A stretch of 64,000 nt of DNA from Roseateles subflavus (lineage in GTDB: Bacteria; Pseudomonadota; Gammaproteobacteria; Burkholderiales; Burkholderiaceae_C): NCBI RefSeq assembly GCF_030285365.1, contig NZ_JASVDS010000006.1:229370-293369 (forward strand), given 5' to 3'. Below, piece by piece: positions 34,439-43,513 of the stretch (position 1 is its first letter; each line of letters begins with the position of its first letter). Under the pieces are notes generated by a model. The model was not told the origin of the DNA and searched no databases. It saw only the letters and a list, made by a program, of their open reading frames with translations. Made by a program: the position numbers and the translations under genes.

Positions 34439-37400
34439 ATGCTCATTGCCGGTTACCGCCAGACCGACGTCATCTACGCGAATGCCGACACCGTGGTGGC
34501 GGCGGCCGTGGCGCCGGATGGCGAGCGTGTCGTCCTCAAGTACCCCGACAGCGAGCAGCCGGCACCCGAGCTGCTGGCCCGCTGGCGGCATGAGTTCCAC
34601 ACCCTGCAATCGATCGACTCCGAGTGGGTGGTCAAGGCGCGCGCCCTGCACCAGGACGGGCGCAAGCTGGTGCTGGCCATGGAGGCCTTCGCCACGAGCA
34701 GCCTCGCGCAGCTGATCGAGGGCCAGCACCTCGATCTGGGGGAGAAGCTGGGCCTGGCCCTGCAGCTGTGCCGCGCGCTCAGCGACGTCCACGCTCACCG
34801 GCTGATCCACGGCGACGTCGCGCCCAAGAACGTGCTGGTCGACCTGCGCCAGATGCGCCTGAAGCTCTGCGACTTCGCGCTGTCCTCGCCGCTGGACCGC
34901 GAGGAGGCGCCCCCGGGGCCGGGGCTGCGCGGCACGCTGGACTACATCTCTCCCGAGCAGACCGGCCGCACCAGCCTCGAGGTGGACTACCGCAGCGACT
35001 TCTATTCGCTGGGCATCACGCTCTACGAGCTCTTCGCCGGCCGCCGACCCTTCCTGCTGAGCGACCCCATGGCCCTGCTGCACGCGCAGCTTGCCGTGAT
35101 GCCGACACCGCTGCACCTGCTCGATGAGAGCATCCCTGCCCCGCTCTCGCGCGTCGTGCAGAAGCTGCTGGCCAAGTACCCCGATGAGCGCTACCAGAGC
35201 AGCTACGGGCTGTTGGAGGACCTCGAGCAGTGCGCCCGCGACTGGGCGCACCGCCGCCACATCGACGACTTCGAGCTCGGCCGGCATGACACCCCCGAGC
35301 GCTTCTGCATCGCCCAGAAACTCTACGGCCGCGAAGCCGAGGCGGCCGCCATGCTGGAGGCCTTCGAGCGGGCGGCGGCCGGGCGGGCGGAGCTCCTGCT
35401 CGTCAGCGGGGCCTCGGGCATCGGCAAGACGGCCCTGGTGGCCGAGCTGCACCGGCCCGTGCTGGCCCGGCGCGGCTACTTCCTGCGCGGAAAATGCGAC
35501 CAGTACCGCCGCAACGAGCCCTATGCCGCGCTGTGCCAGGCCTTCCAGCCCTTCGTCGAGCTGCTCGCCTCCGAGGGCGAGGAGCGCCGCAGCTACTGGC
35601 GCGACACCCTGCGCCTGGCCCTGGGCGACACCGCCGGCACGGTGGCTGCGCTGCTGCCGCAGCTGAGCCTGCTCATCGGCGAGATCCCCGCCCTGCCCGC
35701 GCTGCCCGCCGCCGAGAACGAGCAGCGCTTCCACTTCGCCTTCGCCGCCTTCACCCGCGCCCTGGCAGACAGCGCCCATCCCATTGCGCTGTTCCTCGAT
35801 GACCTGCAGTGGGTGGACGGGCCGAGCCTGCGCCTGCTGCAGCACCTGCTGGCGGACCCGGAAGGCCACTGCTGCCTGCTGGTGGTCGGGGCCTTCCGCG
35901 ACCAGGAGGTGGATGACGGCCACCCGCTGCAGCAGATGCTGCTGAGCCTGCGCCAGGCGGGTGTGCCCGCACCGGGGCGCCTGCACCTGGATCACCTGCA
36001 GTCCGAGCACGTCTCGCAGCTGATCGCCGACAGCCTGCACAGCAAGCCGGAGGACATCGAGGCCCTTGCGGAGCTGTGCGTCGAGAAGACCCGCGGCAAT
36101 CCCTTCTTCCTCAACCAGTTCCTGCGCCGCCTGCATGCCCTGGGCGACCTGCGCTATGAGCGACGCAGCGGCCGCTGGGCCTGGGACATGACCCGCATCC
36201 GCCAGCGTGACATGACGGACAACGTCGTGACGCTGATGCTGGACGGCATGCGCGGCCTCGCCCCGCTCACGCAGCGCCTGCTGGCCAATGCGGCCCACCT
36301 CGGCGAGAGCTTCTCGCTCAGCGAGCTCATGGCCGTGAGCGACCTCGACGCCGATGCCTGCGCGCGCGCCCTGTGGCCCGCGCTGCAGGCCAGCCTCGTG
36401 CTGCCGCTGGACGAGGGCTACAAGTTCACCGGCACGCCGGCGCTGCTGGCCGAGGCCCGCTACCGCTTCCTGCACGACCGCGTGCAGCAGGCCGCGCATG
36501 ACCTGACCCCGCTGCATGACCTGGCAGCGCTGCAGCTGCGCTGCGGCCGCCGCCTGCTGGCCGCCAGCAACGAGGCCCAGCGAGAGCAGCGGCTCTTCAG
36601 CATCCTGGCCTGCCTCAATGCCGGCCGCGGCCTGATGCACGAGCCGCAGGAGCTGGCCACGCTGCGCCGGCTCAATCTGCGTGCCGGCCTGCGGGCCAAG
36701 GCCGCCTCGGCCCACGCCACCGCGGTGGACTTCCTTCGCCACGCCCATGCCCTGCTGCCCGAGGACGCCTGGGAGCAGGACCCGGACGGCACGCTGGCGC
36801 TGTACCGCGAGCTCTCGGAAGCCGAATACCTGGCTGGCAACTTCAACGCGGCCGAGCGCCTCTACCCGCTGGCCCAGGCCGCCTGCCCCTCGGGCGACGG
36901 GCGGGCCTTGCTGGGCCTGGTGCAGGCCGAGCAGTACCACATCCAGGGCCGCTTCGGCGATGCCTTCACCGTGCTGCTCAAGGCCCTGGAGGAGATCGGC
37001 CGCCCCTTCCCCGCGACCGAGGAGGCGGCCCAGGCGCTGTTCCCGGACGAGTTCGCCGCCACCGAGCAGCAGCTCGCGGACCAGGGCGAGGACGCGATCC
37101 TGCGCGCCCCCGAGATGCAGGACCCGCGAGCCCTGCTCGAGATGCGCCTGTGCATGGCGCTGTCCTACGCGAGCTACCAGACCAGCCGCTTCGCCGCCTT
37201 CGTGCTGAACACCTGCCGCATGATGAGCACGACGCTCGCGCACGGGCAGAGCGACCTCAGCTGCATCGCCTACGTGGCGCACATGACCTCCCGCTCGGTC
37301 ATGCAGCGCCCCTACACCGAGTGTTATGCGCTCGGCCACCTCGCGCGCCTGCTGGCCGAGCGCCGAGGCGCGGCCTACTTCCGCATCACCGTCTACCAGT

Positions 37401-39463
37401 ACTTCAGCGCCTTCTACCAGCACTGGTGCGAACCGCTGTCCGCCGCGATCCGGCAAGTCGAGCTGGGCTGGGAGCTGGGCCAGAGCGGCACCAACCCGCT
37501 GGCGGCCGGCTACTGCGCGCTCCTGAGCGCCGTCAACCATTTCGCGCTGGGCACGCCGCTGGACGAACTGGAGGTGCACTGCGAGCGCGGGATCAAGTTC
37601 CTGAACAGGACGCGCCAGCCGGCGACGGAGTCCATGCTGCGCCACGGCGTGCTGCAGCCGCTGCTGGCACTGACCGGGCGCACGCTGTCGCCCCTGAGCT
37701 TCGACACCGAGGCCTGCCGCGCCAGCGCACTGCTCGAGGCCCAGCCGCTGCAGCCGAGCATCCCGCTGGCGCTGATGGTCGCGGCGCGCCTGCGCCACAG
37801 CTACCTGCTGCGGGACGCCGAGGGCTGGCGCCAGGCCCTGCCCCTGCTGCCCATGGTCGCCCTGTGCCTGCCTGACAGCCCCTCGCTCGTGGAGAGCAGC
37901 TTCTATTCGGCGCTCGGCCATCTGCGCAGCGGTTTCCCGACCGACGACACCGCGATCGACACGGCCCGCCAGCTGCTGACCCGCTTCGAGACCTGGGCAC
38001 GCCACGGGGAGACCAACTTCCTGCACAAGCAGCTGCTGATCGCCGCCGAGCTGGCCCGCGCCGAAGGCCGGGACGAGGCGGCGATGGCCTTCTACAGCCA
38101 GGCCGTCGAGCAGGCGCAGGCCAGCGGCTTCGCGCCCTGCGCGGCACTGGCCAACGAGCTCTACGCCGACTACTGGACCGCCAAGGCCCAGCCGCAGCTC
38201 GCCCGCAACTTCATCCGCGAGGCCCACTACCACTACCGCCAGTGGGGCGCCGTCGTGAAATGCCGCCAGCTCGAGGCGCAATGGCCCGGCCTGGCCTTCT
38301 CCAGTGCCCGCGGCCCGCAAGGCAGCCAGAGCCGCAGCAGCCCGACCTACCGCGACTCCCTCGACCAGATCAGCCGCCTGGACCTGCACTCCCTGCTCAA
38401 GGCCAACCAGCTGCTCACCCAGGAAATCCAGCTCGACGCGCTGCTGCCCCAGATGCTGGGCGTGCTGCTGGAGAACGCGGGCGCCGAGCGCGGGGCCATC
38501 GTGCTGGAGGACGAAGGACGCCTCATCGTCGAGGTCGTGGGCGGTGTGGACGAGCATCACCGCCTGGTCTCGAGCCGCATCGCGCGCCCGCTGGACGAGG
38601 TCAACCGCGGGAGCGAGGCCCTGCTGCCGAGCAGCCTGATCGAGTTCACCAAGCTCAGCCGCCGCACCCAGCGGCTCAACCGGCCCGCCGAGGACGAGCG
38701 CTTCGCGCAGAGCCGCTACCTGCGGCAGTGCCAGCCCAAGTCCGTGCTGTGCCTGCCGGTGCTCAACCAGGGCAAGCTCGCGGCCGTCATCTACCTGGAA
38801 AGCCGGCAGCTGGAGAACGCCTTCACGCCGCGCCATCAGCAGACGCTGGAGTTGCTGAGCTCGCAGGCCGCCATCTCGCTGGCCAATGCGCGGCTGTACG
38901 AGCAGCTGGAGGAGAAAGTCGAGCGCCGCACGCAGGAGCTGCGCCAGATGAGCATGCGCGACGGCCTCACGGGCATCGCCAACCGACGCGCTTTCGACGA
39001 GCGCCTTGCCATCGAATGGCGGCGCAGCCAGCGCCATGGCACACCGCTGTCCTTGCTGATGCTGGACATCGACCACTTCAAGCAGTTCAACGACCACTAC
39101 GGCCACCTCGAGGGCGACCGCTGCATCAAGACGGTGGCGCAGCTGCTGCAGGGCGTGGCCAGCCGGGGCAGCGACCTCGTGGCGCGCTACGGGGGCGAGG
39201 AGTTCGCGCTGCTGCTGCCGGACACGGAAGCGCCCGCGGCCGAGCGCCTGGCGCAGGCCTGCCTGGACGCCATCGAGGCGCTGGCCATCCCGCACGCCAA
39301 GTCCGCCGCCGGTCCGCATGTGAGCCTGAGCCTCGGCTGCAGCACCTTGCAGGCCAGCGAGGCCAGCACGCCGGAGATGCTGCTGAGCCACGCCGACCAG
39401 GCGCTATACCGCGCCAAGCGCGGCGGACGGCGCCGCTGGACGCGCTTCGACCCCCAGATCTGA
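34439..39463 (+). CDS. Multidomain sensor: Ser/Thr kinase - AAA/TPR - GAF - diguanylate cyclase
   Basis: A 1674-residue cytoplasmic protein. Residues 1-285 form a protein-kinase domain with Lys34, catalytic-loop HGDVAPKN (Asp126) and DFA (Asp145) instead of DFG. A STAND/AAA ATPase follows, with Walker A GASGIGKT at 324-331 and Walker B ALFLDDLQWVD near 455. A long TPR-like helical region leads to a GAF domain (about 1330-1490) and a C-terminal GGDEF domain: GGEEF at 1585-1589 with I-site RGSD five residues before. It should make c-di-GMP under control of the kinase/ATPase part. I chose the ATG at 34439; an in-frame TTG lies 66 bp upstream and no strong Shine-Dalgarno decides between them. Confidence 0.9.
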   Translation: MLIAGYRQTDVIYANADTVVAAAVAPDGERVVLKYPDSEQPAPELLARWRHEFHTLQSIDSEWVVKARALHQDGRKLVLAMEAFATSSLAQLIEGQHLDLGEKLGLALQLCRALSDVHAHRLIHGDVAPKNVLVDLRQMRLKLCDFALSSPLDREEAPPGPGLRGTLDYISPEQTGRTSLEVDYRSDFYSLGITLYELFAGRRPFLLSDPMALLHAQLAVMPTPLHLLDESIPAPLSRVVQKLLAKYPDERYQSSYGLLEDLEQCARDWAHRRHIDDFELGRHDTPERFCIAQKLYGREAEAAAMLEAFERAAAGRAELLLVSGASGIGKTALVAELHRPVLARRGYFLRGKCDQYRRNEPYAALCQAFQPFVELLASEGEERRSYWRDTLRLALGDTAGTVAALLPQLSLLIGEIPALPALPAAENEQRFHFAFAAFTRALADSAHPIALFLDDLQWVDGPSLRLLQHLLADPEGHCCLLVVGAFRDQEVDDGHPLQQMLLSLRQAGVPAPGRLHLDHLQSEHVSQLIADSLHSKPEDIEALAELCVEKTRGNPFFLNQFLRRLHALGDLRYERRSGRWAWDMTRIRQRDMTDNVVTLMLDGMRGLAPLTQRLLANAAHLGESFSLSELMAVSDLDADACARALWPALQASLVLPLDEGYKFTGTPALLAEARYRFLHDRVQQAAHDLTPLHDLAALQLRCGRRLLAASNEAQREQRLFSILACLNAGRGLMHEPQELATLRRLNLRAGLRAKAASAHATAVDFLRHAHALLPEDAWEQDPDGTLALYRELSEAEYLAGNFNAAERLYPLAQAACPSGDGRALLGLVQAEQYHIQGRFGDAFTVLLKALEEIGRPFPATEEAAQALFPDEFAATEQQLADQGEDAILRAPEMQDPRALLEMRLCMALSYASYQTSRFAAFVLNTCRMMSTTLAHGQSDLSCIAYVAHMTSRSVMQRPYTECYALGHLARLLAERRGAAYFRITVYQYFSAFYQHWCEPLSAAIRQVELGWELGQSGTNPLAAGYCALLSAVNHFALGTPLDELEVHCERGIKFLNRTRQPATESMLRHGVLQPLLALTGRTLSPLSFDTEACRASALLEAQPLQPSIPLALMVAARLRHSYLLRDAEGWRQALPLLPMVALCLPDSPSLVESSFYSALGHLRSGFPTDDTAIDTARQLLTRFETWARHGETNFLHKQLLIAAELARAEGRDEAAMAFYSQAVEQAQASGFAPCAALANELYADYWTAKAQPQLARNFIREAHYHYRQWGAVVKCRQLEAQWPGLAFSSARGPQGSQSRSSPTYRDSLDQISRLDLHSLLKANQLLTQEIQLDALLPQMLGVLLENAGAERGAIVLEDEGRLIVEVVGGVDEHHRLVSSRIARPLDEVNRGSEALLPSSLIEFTKLSRRTQRLNRPAEDERFAQSRYLRQCQPKSVLCLPVLNQGKLAAVIYLESRQLENAFTPRHQQTLELLSSQAAISLANARLYEQLEEKVERRTQELRQMSMRDGLTGIANRRAFDERLAIEWRRSQRHGTPLSLLMLDIDHFKQFNDHYGHLEGDRCIKTVAQLLQGVASRGSDLVARYGGEEFALLLPDTEAPAAERLAQACLDAIEALAIPHAKSAAGPHVSLSLGCSTLQASEASTPEMLLSHADQALYRAKRGGRRRWTRFDPQI

Positions 39464-39518
39464 CGGCAGCGGCGGAACGCCCCGTCCGGTGACGCCCGCC
39501 GCGGGGTGGCCGGCAGGG

Positions 39519-40058
39519 TCAGGTCTTGAGGGCCGCCTTCAGGGCCTCGAGCAACTGCTTCACGAGACCCTGGATGCGCTCATCCACCAGCTCGTTCTGC
39601 TCGTCGAACAGGCCCGCCGTGAAGGCATTGCAGAAGACCTCGGGCTTGTTCAGCACGTGGAGGTCCAGGCACACGGCCACCTGGCGCAGGTGGTACTGCG
39701 CCCGCGACGTGCCCATGCCGCCGCCCGCACCCATCAGGCCCACGGTCTTGCCGGCGAGCAGGTGGTTGTCCTTCTCCCGCGAGGCCCAGTCCAGCGCATT
39801 CTTGAGCGCCGGGGCGATCGAGTAGTTGTACTCCGGGCAGGCCAGCAGCAGACCGTCGGCGGCGCGCAGCTGCTCGAAGAAGCGCTGCACGGCGGGCGGC
39901 GGCGTGGGGTGGTCCGCGTTGTAGAACGGGAACTGGCTGATGTCCGCCATCTCCAGCTGCAGCCCCTCGGGCGCGTGGCGCAGGGCGTAGCGGGCCAGGG
40001 CCGTGTTGCGCGAGGCGGCGCGCAGGCTGCCGCTCATCACCAGGATCTTCTTCGTCAT
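39519..40058 (-). CDS. NADPH-dependent FMN reductase
   Basis: A 179-residue flavodoxin-fold protein starting MTKKILVMSGSLRAASRNTALARYA, the FMN phosphate loop of the NAD(P)H-FMN/quinone reductase family (ChrR/YieF type), with CPEYNYSIAPALKNALDW and GKTVGLMGAGGGMGTSRAQ as later signatures. It would reduce FMN, quinones or similar acceptors in the cytoplasm. The ATG at 40058 has AAGGAGCAC upstream. It lies 64 bp downstream of the lipoxygenase gene on the same strand and may be cotranscribed with it. Confidence 0.92.
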   Translation of the reverse strand: MTKKILVMSGSLRAASRNTALARYALRHAPEGLQLEMADISQFPFYNADHPTPPPAVQRFFEQLRAADGLLLACPEYNYSIAPALKNALDWASREKDNHLLAGKTVGLMGAGGGMGTSRAQYHLRQVAVCLDLHVLNKPEVFCNAFTAGLFDEQNELVDERIQGLVKQLLEALKAALKT

Positions 40059-40122
40059 CGTGTGCTCCTTGCCGAGGCGGCCGGTGCGGAGCCCCTGCCC
40101 CGCGCCGGCCGTCGCCCGTTGA

Positions 40123-42303
40123 TCAGATGCTGATGCTATTCGGGATCTGCGACGGCAGCTGGAAGGGGTATTCCACCGGGCGCAGGCGGTTGCGCCCGCG
40201 GATCTCGCGCTCGGCCAGGGCCAGGTCCGTCTGGAGGTCCGCCACGAGCGGGCCCACACGCGGATCCTGGAAGTACGGGTTGCGCGGGTTGTGCTCGTAG
40301 TGGCCGAAGGTGTCGTACTGCACGCCGGAGAGCAGGTACTCGAAGGAGAAGGTGTACAGCGACACGTCCAGCGGCGGGTACCAGCGGATGCAGTCCTGCT
40401 CGCTGGCCACGACGGTGCTGCGCGCCGGCGCGGGATCGTAGAGCGTGCCGGCCACCGCGGGCATGTAGGACATCAGCGGGTACTGCGCGTAGTTGACGGA
40501 CGCGTGCTGCGGGCCGGCCACGTAGATGATCTGCGCCACCACCTCGATGAGGTAGGCCAGGCTCTCGATGCGCCAGGGCCGCTTCTTGTCGCCGGTGGCC
40601 TTGAGGCCGCGCATGCCCTTGAAGCCCGCGAACTGCGGCGCCGTCATCTCGTGGATCCAGTTCTGCAGCTCGTAGTCCCCCGCCACCTCCGCATCGCTCG
40701 TGTAGTAGAGGCGCAGGTAGCGGTCGACGAAGCGGTGCGTCGCCTGCCACAGGAGCATCGTGTCGTCGCGGAAGGGGAACTGGGGCAGGCCGTCCACGCC
40801 GCGCAGGCGGAAGAGGCGCTCGGGGTGGTTGTCGTCCCAGCGGTAGGCCTGGTGCGCCTGCGCCAGCACGCCCAGCGTGCACTCGATGGCCGGGCCGACA
40901 TTCGTCGCCACCACGCCGCCCGGGATGATGAGGCTGTGGATGGCGGAGTCGTTGATGTTGATGGTGAAGCGGAAATGCGGCGCGAGCAGCTTCAGGATCG
41001 GGTGCCCCTCGGCCAGCTGCCGGTGGGCGGCGACGACGATGGGCTCGATGATGAGGTGGCAGGCGCCCAGGTGGGCGATGGCCTCGTGCTGGATGGCCGC
41101 GGCCACGTTCACGAAGTACTTCGCGATGCGCCACTTGAAGCCCTGGGCGTCGTTGGCGTTCCCGGCGTCATGCGGGGTGTAGATGGGCGCGGTCTCGGCA
41201 TCGTGCTGCTGCGCGAGCTGCACGGCAATCGGCTGCAGCACGCCGTCGGGCAGCGCCGGGTAGCCGGCCGGCGGCGTGGTGTTCCAGAAGAAGAGCGCGA
41301 TGGGCGCGGCCATGTAGCGCTGCTCGCCGTGCAGTGGATCGGCCCAGGCGCCGTTGAGCAGCGCGTAGTCGCACACGAAGAGGCGCCCCTGCTCCGCGGC
41401 CTGCGCCAGCGTCAGGCCGGCCTGGCCGGTCTCCTTCTGCAGCATCGCGTCCGTGACCGGCATCTTGGCCAGCAGATCGGCCAGGGGCATCTTCTGGATG
41501 CCTTCCATGGGGTCGTCCACGTCCGGCGCGACCGGCGCCGGCACCACGGCGCGCAGCATCGCCGTGTTGTAGCCGGCCGTCTGCAGCCAGCCGAAGAACC
41601 AGTCCTGCTGGCAGGGCTTGCCCTGGCCCTGGGGCATCCAGGGCTGCTCCTGGATGGACAGCATCAACGGCGTGGGCAGGCTCACGAAAAGGCGCTCGTA
41701 GTCCTCGATGCCCTGGGCCTGCAGGTAGTTGCGGCCGGGCTCCTCGCTGAGCATGTCGAAGAGCGTGGATTTCAGGAAGGCCGTGGGGCCGTTTTCCAGG
41801 AACTCCTTGAAGACCGCCTCGAGGCCGACGGCCATCTTGGCCAGGTCCTTGGGCAGGTTCTGCAGGCTCTCCAGTGCCGAGGGCAGCGCGGCGATCGCCT
41901 CGTAGAAGGCCTTCAGCTCCTCCAGGTCCCGCAGCGGGTGCAGCAGGCTGAAGTCCTTGCTGAGCTTCTCGTAGGTCTCCTCCACGCGACGCAGCGCGGC
42001 GGTGGGCACGTCGGCCAGCAGCTCCCGCTCCAGCAGCATCATCACGACGCGCTTGAAGTTGTCCGTCAGCTCCAGGAAGACCTGCACCACCTGCGCCTCG
42101 TAGTCGACGCTGAACTTCTCGCTGTCCGGCAGGTCGGCCGACAGCGGCACGCCTTCCAGGTAGCTCTGCATGTAGTTGTACTGCGTGCGGGCGATGGAGA
42201 GCTGGAAGGCGCGTGCCTTCTGCGCCTCGGCGTCATGGTGCTGCGGCAGGCTCGGCACCTGGGCCGGGTTGGCGTTGCTGGCGGGGGTCTGGAAGAGGCT
42301 CAT
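40123..42303 (-). CDS. Bacterial lipoxygenase
   Basis: A 726-residue iron lipoxygenase. The five iron ligands of the family are all in place: His406 and His411 (HEAIAH, the Hx4H pair), His600 and Asn604 (HASVN), and a C-terminal Ile726 in PNSISI. It would add molecular oxygen to polyunsaturated fatty acids to give hydroperoxides. No signal peptide or PLAT domain is seen, unlike the exported LoxA of Pseudomonas aeruginosa; the N-terminal 300 residues are mostly helical and divergent. The ATG at 42303 is chosen over a longer Arg-rich extension. An inverted repeat lies 28 bp upstream. Such genes are patchily distributed, which suggests horizontal spread. Confidence 0.95.
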   Translation of the reverse strand: MSLFQTPASNANPAQVPSLPQHHDAEAQKARAFQLSIARTQYNYMQSYLEGVPLSADLPDSEKFSVDYEAQVVQVFLELTDNFKRVVMMLLERELLADVPTAALRRVEETYEKLSKDFSLLHPLRDLEELKAFYEAIAALPSALESLQNLPKDLAKMAVGLEAVFKEFLENGPTAFLKSTLFDMLSEEPGRNYLQAQGIEDYERLFVSLPTPLMLSIQEQPWMPQGQGKPCQQDWFFGWLQTAGYNTAMLRAVVPAPVAPDVDDPMEGIQKMPLADLLAKMPVTDAMLQKETGQAGLTLAQAAEQGRLFVCDYALLNGAWADPLHGEQRYMAAPIALFFWNTTPPAGYPALPDGVLQPIAVQLAQQHDAETAPIYTPHDAGNANDAQGFKWRIAKYFVNVAAAIQHEAIAHLGACHLIIEPIVVAAHRQLAEGHPILKLLAPHFRFTININDSAIHSLIIPGGVVATNVGPAIECTLGVLAQAHQAYRWDDNHPERLFRLRGVDGLPQFPFRDDTMLLWQATHRFVDRYLRLYYTSDAEVAGDYELQNWIHEMTAPQFAGFKGMRGLKATGDKKRPWRIESLAYLIEVVAQIIYVAGPQHASVNYAQYPLMSYMPAVAGTLYDPAPARSTVVASEQDCIRWYPPLDVSLYTFSFEYLLSGVQYDTFGHYEHNPRNPYFQDPRVGPLVADLQTDLALAEREIRGRNRLRPVEYPFQLPSQIPNSISI

Positions 42304-42625
42304 CGGAGTCGTCTCGCTGATGCGGCGGCTCACGAGTCGGGGACTGCTCACTCGTGCGCGCCGGGCGGGTTGTTTTGGGGCGCGCACTGCCAACTGCCTG
42401 GCGCGGGTGGCACGGAAGTTACCACTGCGCGAGGGCGTCTCAGGGGAGAAAAAATCCGGAGAGACAGGGGTGATCCGTCATTGGTGCAACGGGCCGGTCC
42501 GGTGCTCGACCCACGCTTCCTTCGGGTCAGGCGGCCCTCGAAATCCGCATTTTTCTGATGGCCTGCGCCCCCGTGCTGCGATACGGTGGCTGCCATGCGG
42601 GTCGGCCCGCACCGGGAGGAAACCC
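42304..42625. promoter_or_regulatory. Divergent intergenic region between lipoxygenase and cargo-like gene
   Basis: This 322-bp stretch holds a perfect 7-bp inverted repeat, CACGAGT (42331-42337) and ACTCGTG (42350-42356), 28 bp before the lipoxygenase start, which could be an operator or a leader hairpin. Apart from a good GGGAGGA ribosome site near 42615 for the plus-strand gene I see no further gene, repeat or convincing promoter pair. Confidence 0.4.
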
Positions 42626-43423
42626 ATGAAGACACGTCAAGCGCAGGCGGCGGCAACGGCGCGGGAGCCGGCCGCCGCCCCCACGGCCCAGCCCCGGGCG
42701 GCGATCGCGCCGCACACCGCAGGGGCGCTGCAGTCCGCCCTCCATGCATCGCCCCGCATGACGCTGCAACGACAGTCGATCCAGGCCGCGCGCCGCCCCG
42801 CCGTGCCCCTCGAGTCCGGGCAGGCCGTCCCGCCCCCGCAGGCACCGACGCCGGTCTCCGCCCCGCCCATCCAATGCACCCGAACCCGGTTCACCGGCGG
42901 CAAGACCCGCTATGCCAGCCGCACCGGCGGCCGGATCGGCAGTGTGTATGCACAAGATCCCGAGCACCAGGAGAACTACGGCCGCCGGATCCGGCTGATG
43001 CACAAGAGCGGCCCACACGTGTCGAAGCGAAGCAGCTACCGGCACGGACGCGGGGACGCGATCCGTCCGCTGAACGCCGGGCAGGTCAATCGACGCGGCG
43101 AGCGCCTTGTCGAGAGCCGCACCGTCGACGGGCCCATCACGCACACCTCGCGAGGCAGCCTGGGGCACATGCAGCCCCTGAACGACGAGCAGGCCGTCGC
43201 GCTGTACAGGCTCGCCCGGCGCTCCGACGATGCGCGCCCGTCACGCGACGCGTACGAGAATCAGCCGCAGGCCTACCGGCAGGCCAAGGCCGACCATGCC
43301 GACGAATACAACGACCGCATGTGGAACCTGCTGATGGAGGACCGCTTCCAGGACCACGAACTCGGCATGGAGGCACGGGCCCTGCATGAATCCGGCTACG
43401 ACGGCGACGATGAATCCGATTGA
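42626..43423 (+). CDS. Orphan protein with eCIS-cargo-like N-terminal leader
   Basis: A 265-residue, strongly basic, low-hydrophobicity protein. Residues 1-80 are disordered and rich in Ala, Pro and Gln, with ASPRMTLQRQSIQAA at 41-55 and PPIQC at 80-84; this SPR...QRQ...PIQ pattern resembles the leaders of proteins loaded into extracellular contractile injection systems. The C-terminal part (FTGGKTRYASRTGGRIGSVY onward) is rich in Arg, His and Asp and has no family I know; it ends with an acidic tail. No injection-system genes lie in the window. A toxin role is possible but unproven. It is divergent from the lipoxygenase. Confidence 0.65.
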   Translation: MKTRQAQAAATAREPAAAPTAQPRAAIAPHTAGALQSALHASPRMTLQRQSIQAARRPAVPLESGQAVPPPQAPTPVSAPPIQCTRTRFTGGKTRYASRTGGRIGSVYAQDPEHQENYGRRIRLMHKSGPHVSKRSSYRHGRGDAIRPLNAGQVNRRGERLVESRTVDGPITHTSRGSLGHMQPLNDEQAVALYRLARRSDDARPSRDAYENQPQAYRQAKADHADEYNDRMWNLLMEDRFQDHELGMEARALHESGYDGDDESD

Positions 43424-43513
43424 TCCCTGACCCGGCCCATCGCCTCGCCCGATCCCGATCCCGGCCGCGCGATCGGCGCGGGGCCGGCTGGCGTGCGACG
43501 TCCTGATCGCCCG

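Noticed and set aside
34412..39391. A 1659-codon open frame antisense to the kinase-GGDEF gene
   Set aside because: Low-complexity Gln/Ala/Gly-rich translation without motifs, while the plus strand encodes recognisable kinase, ATPase, GAF and GGDEF domains.
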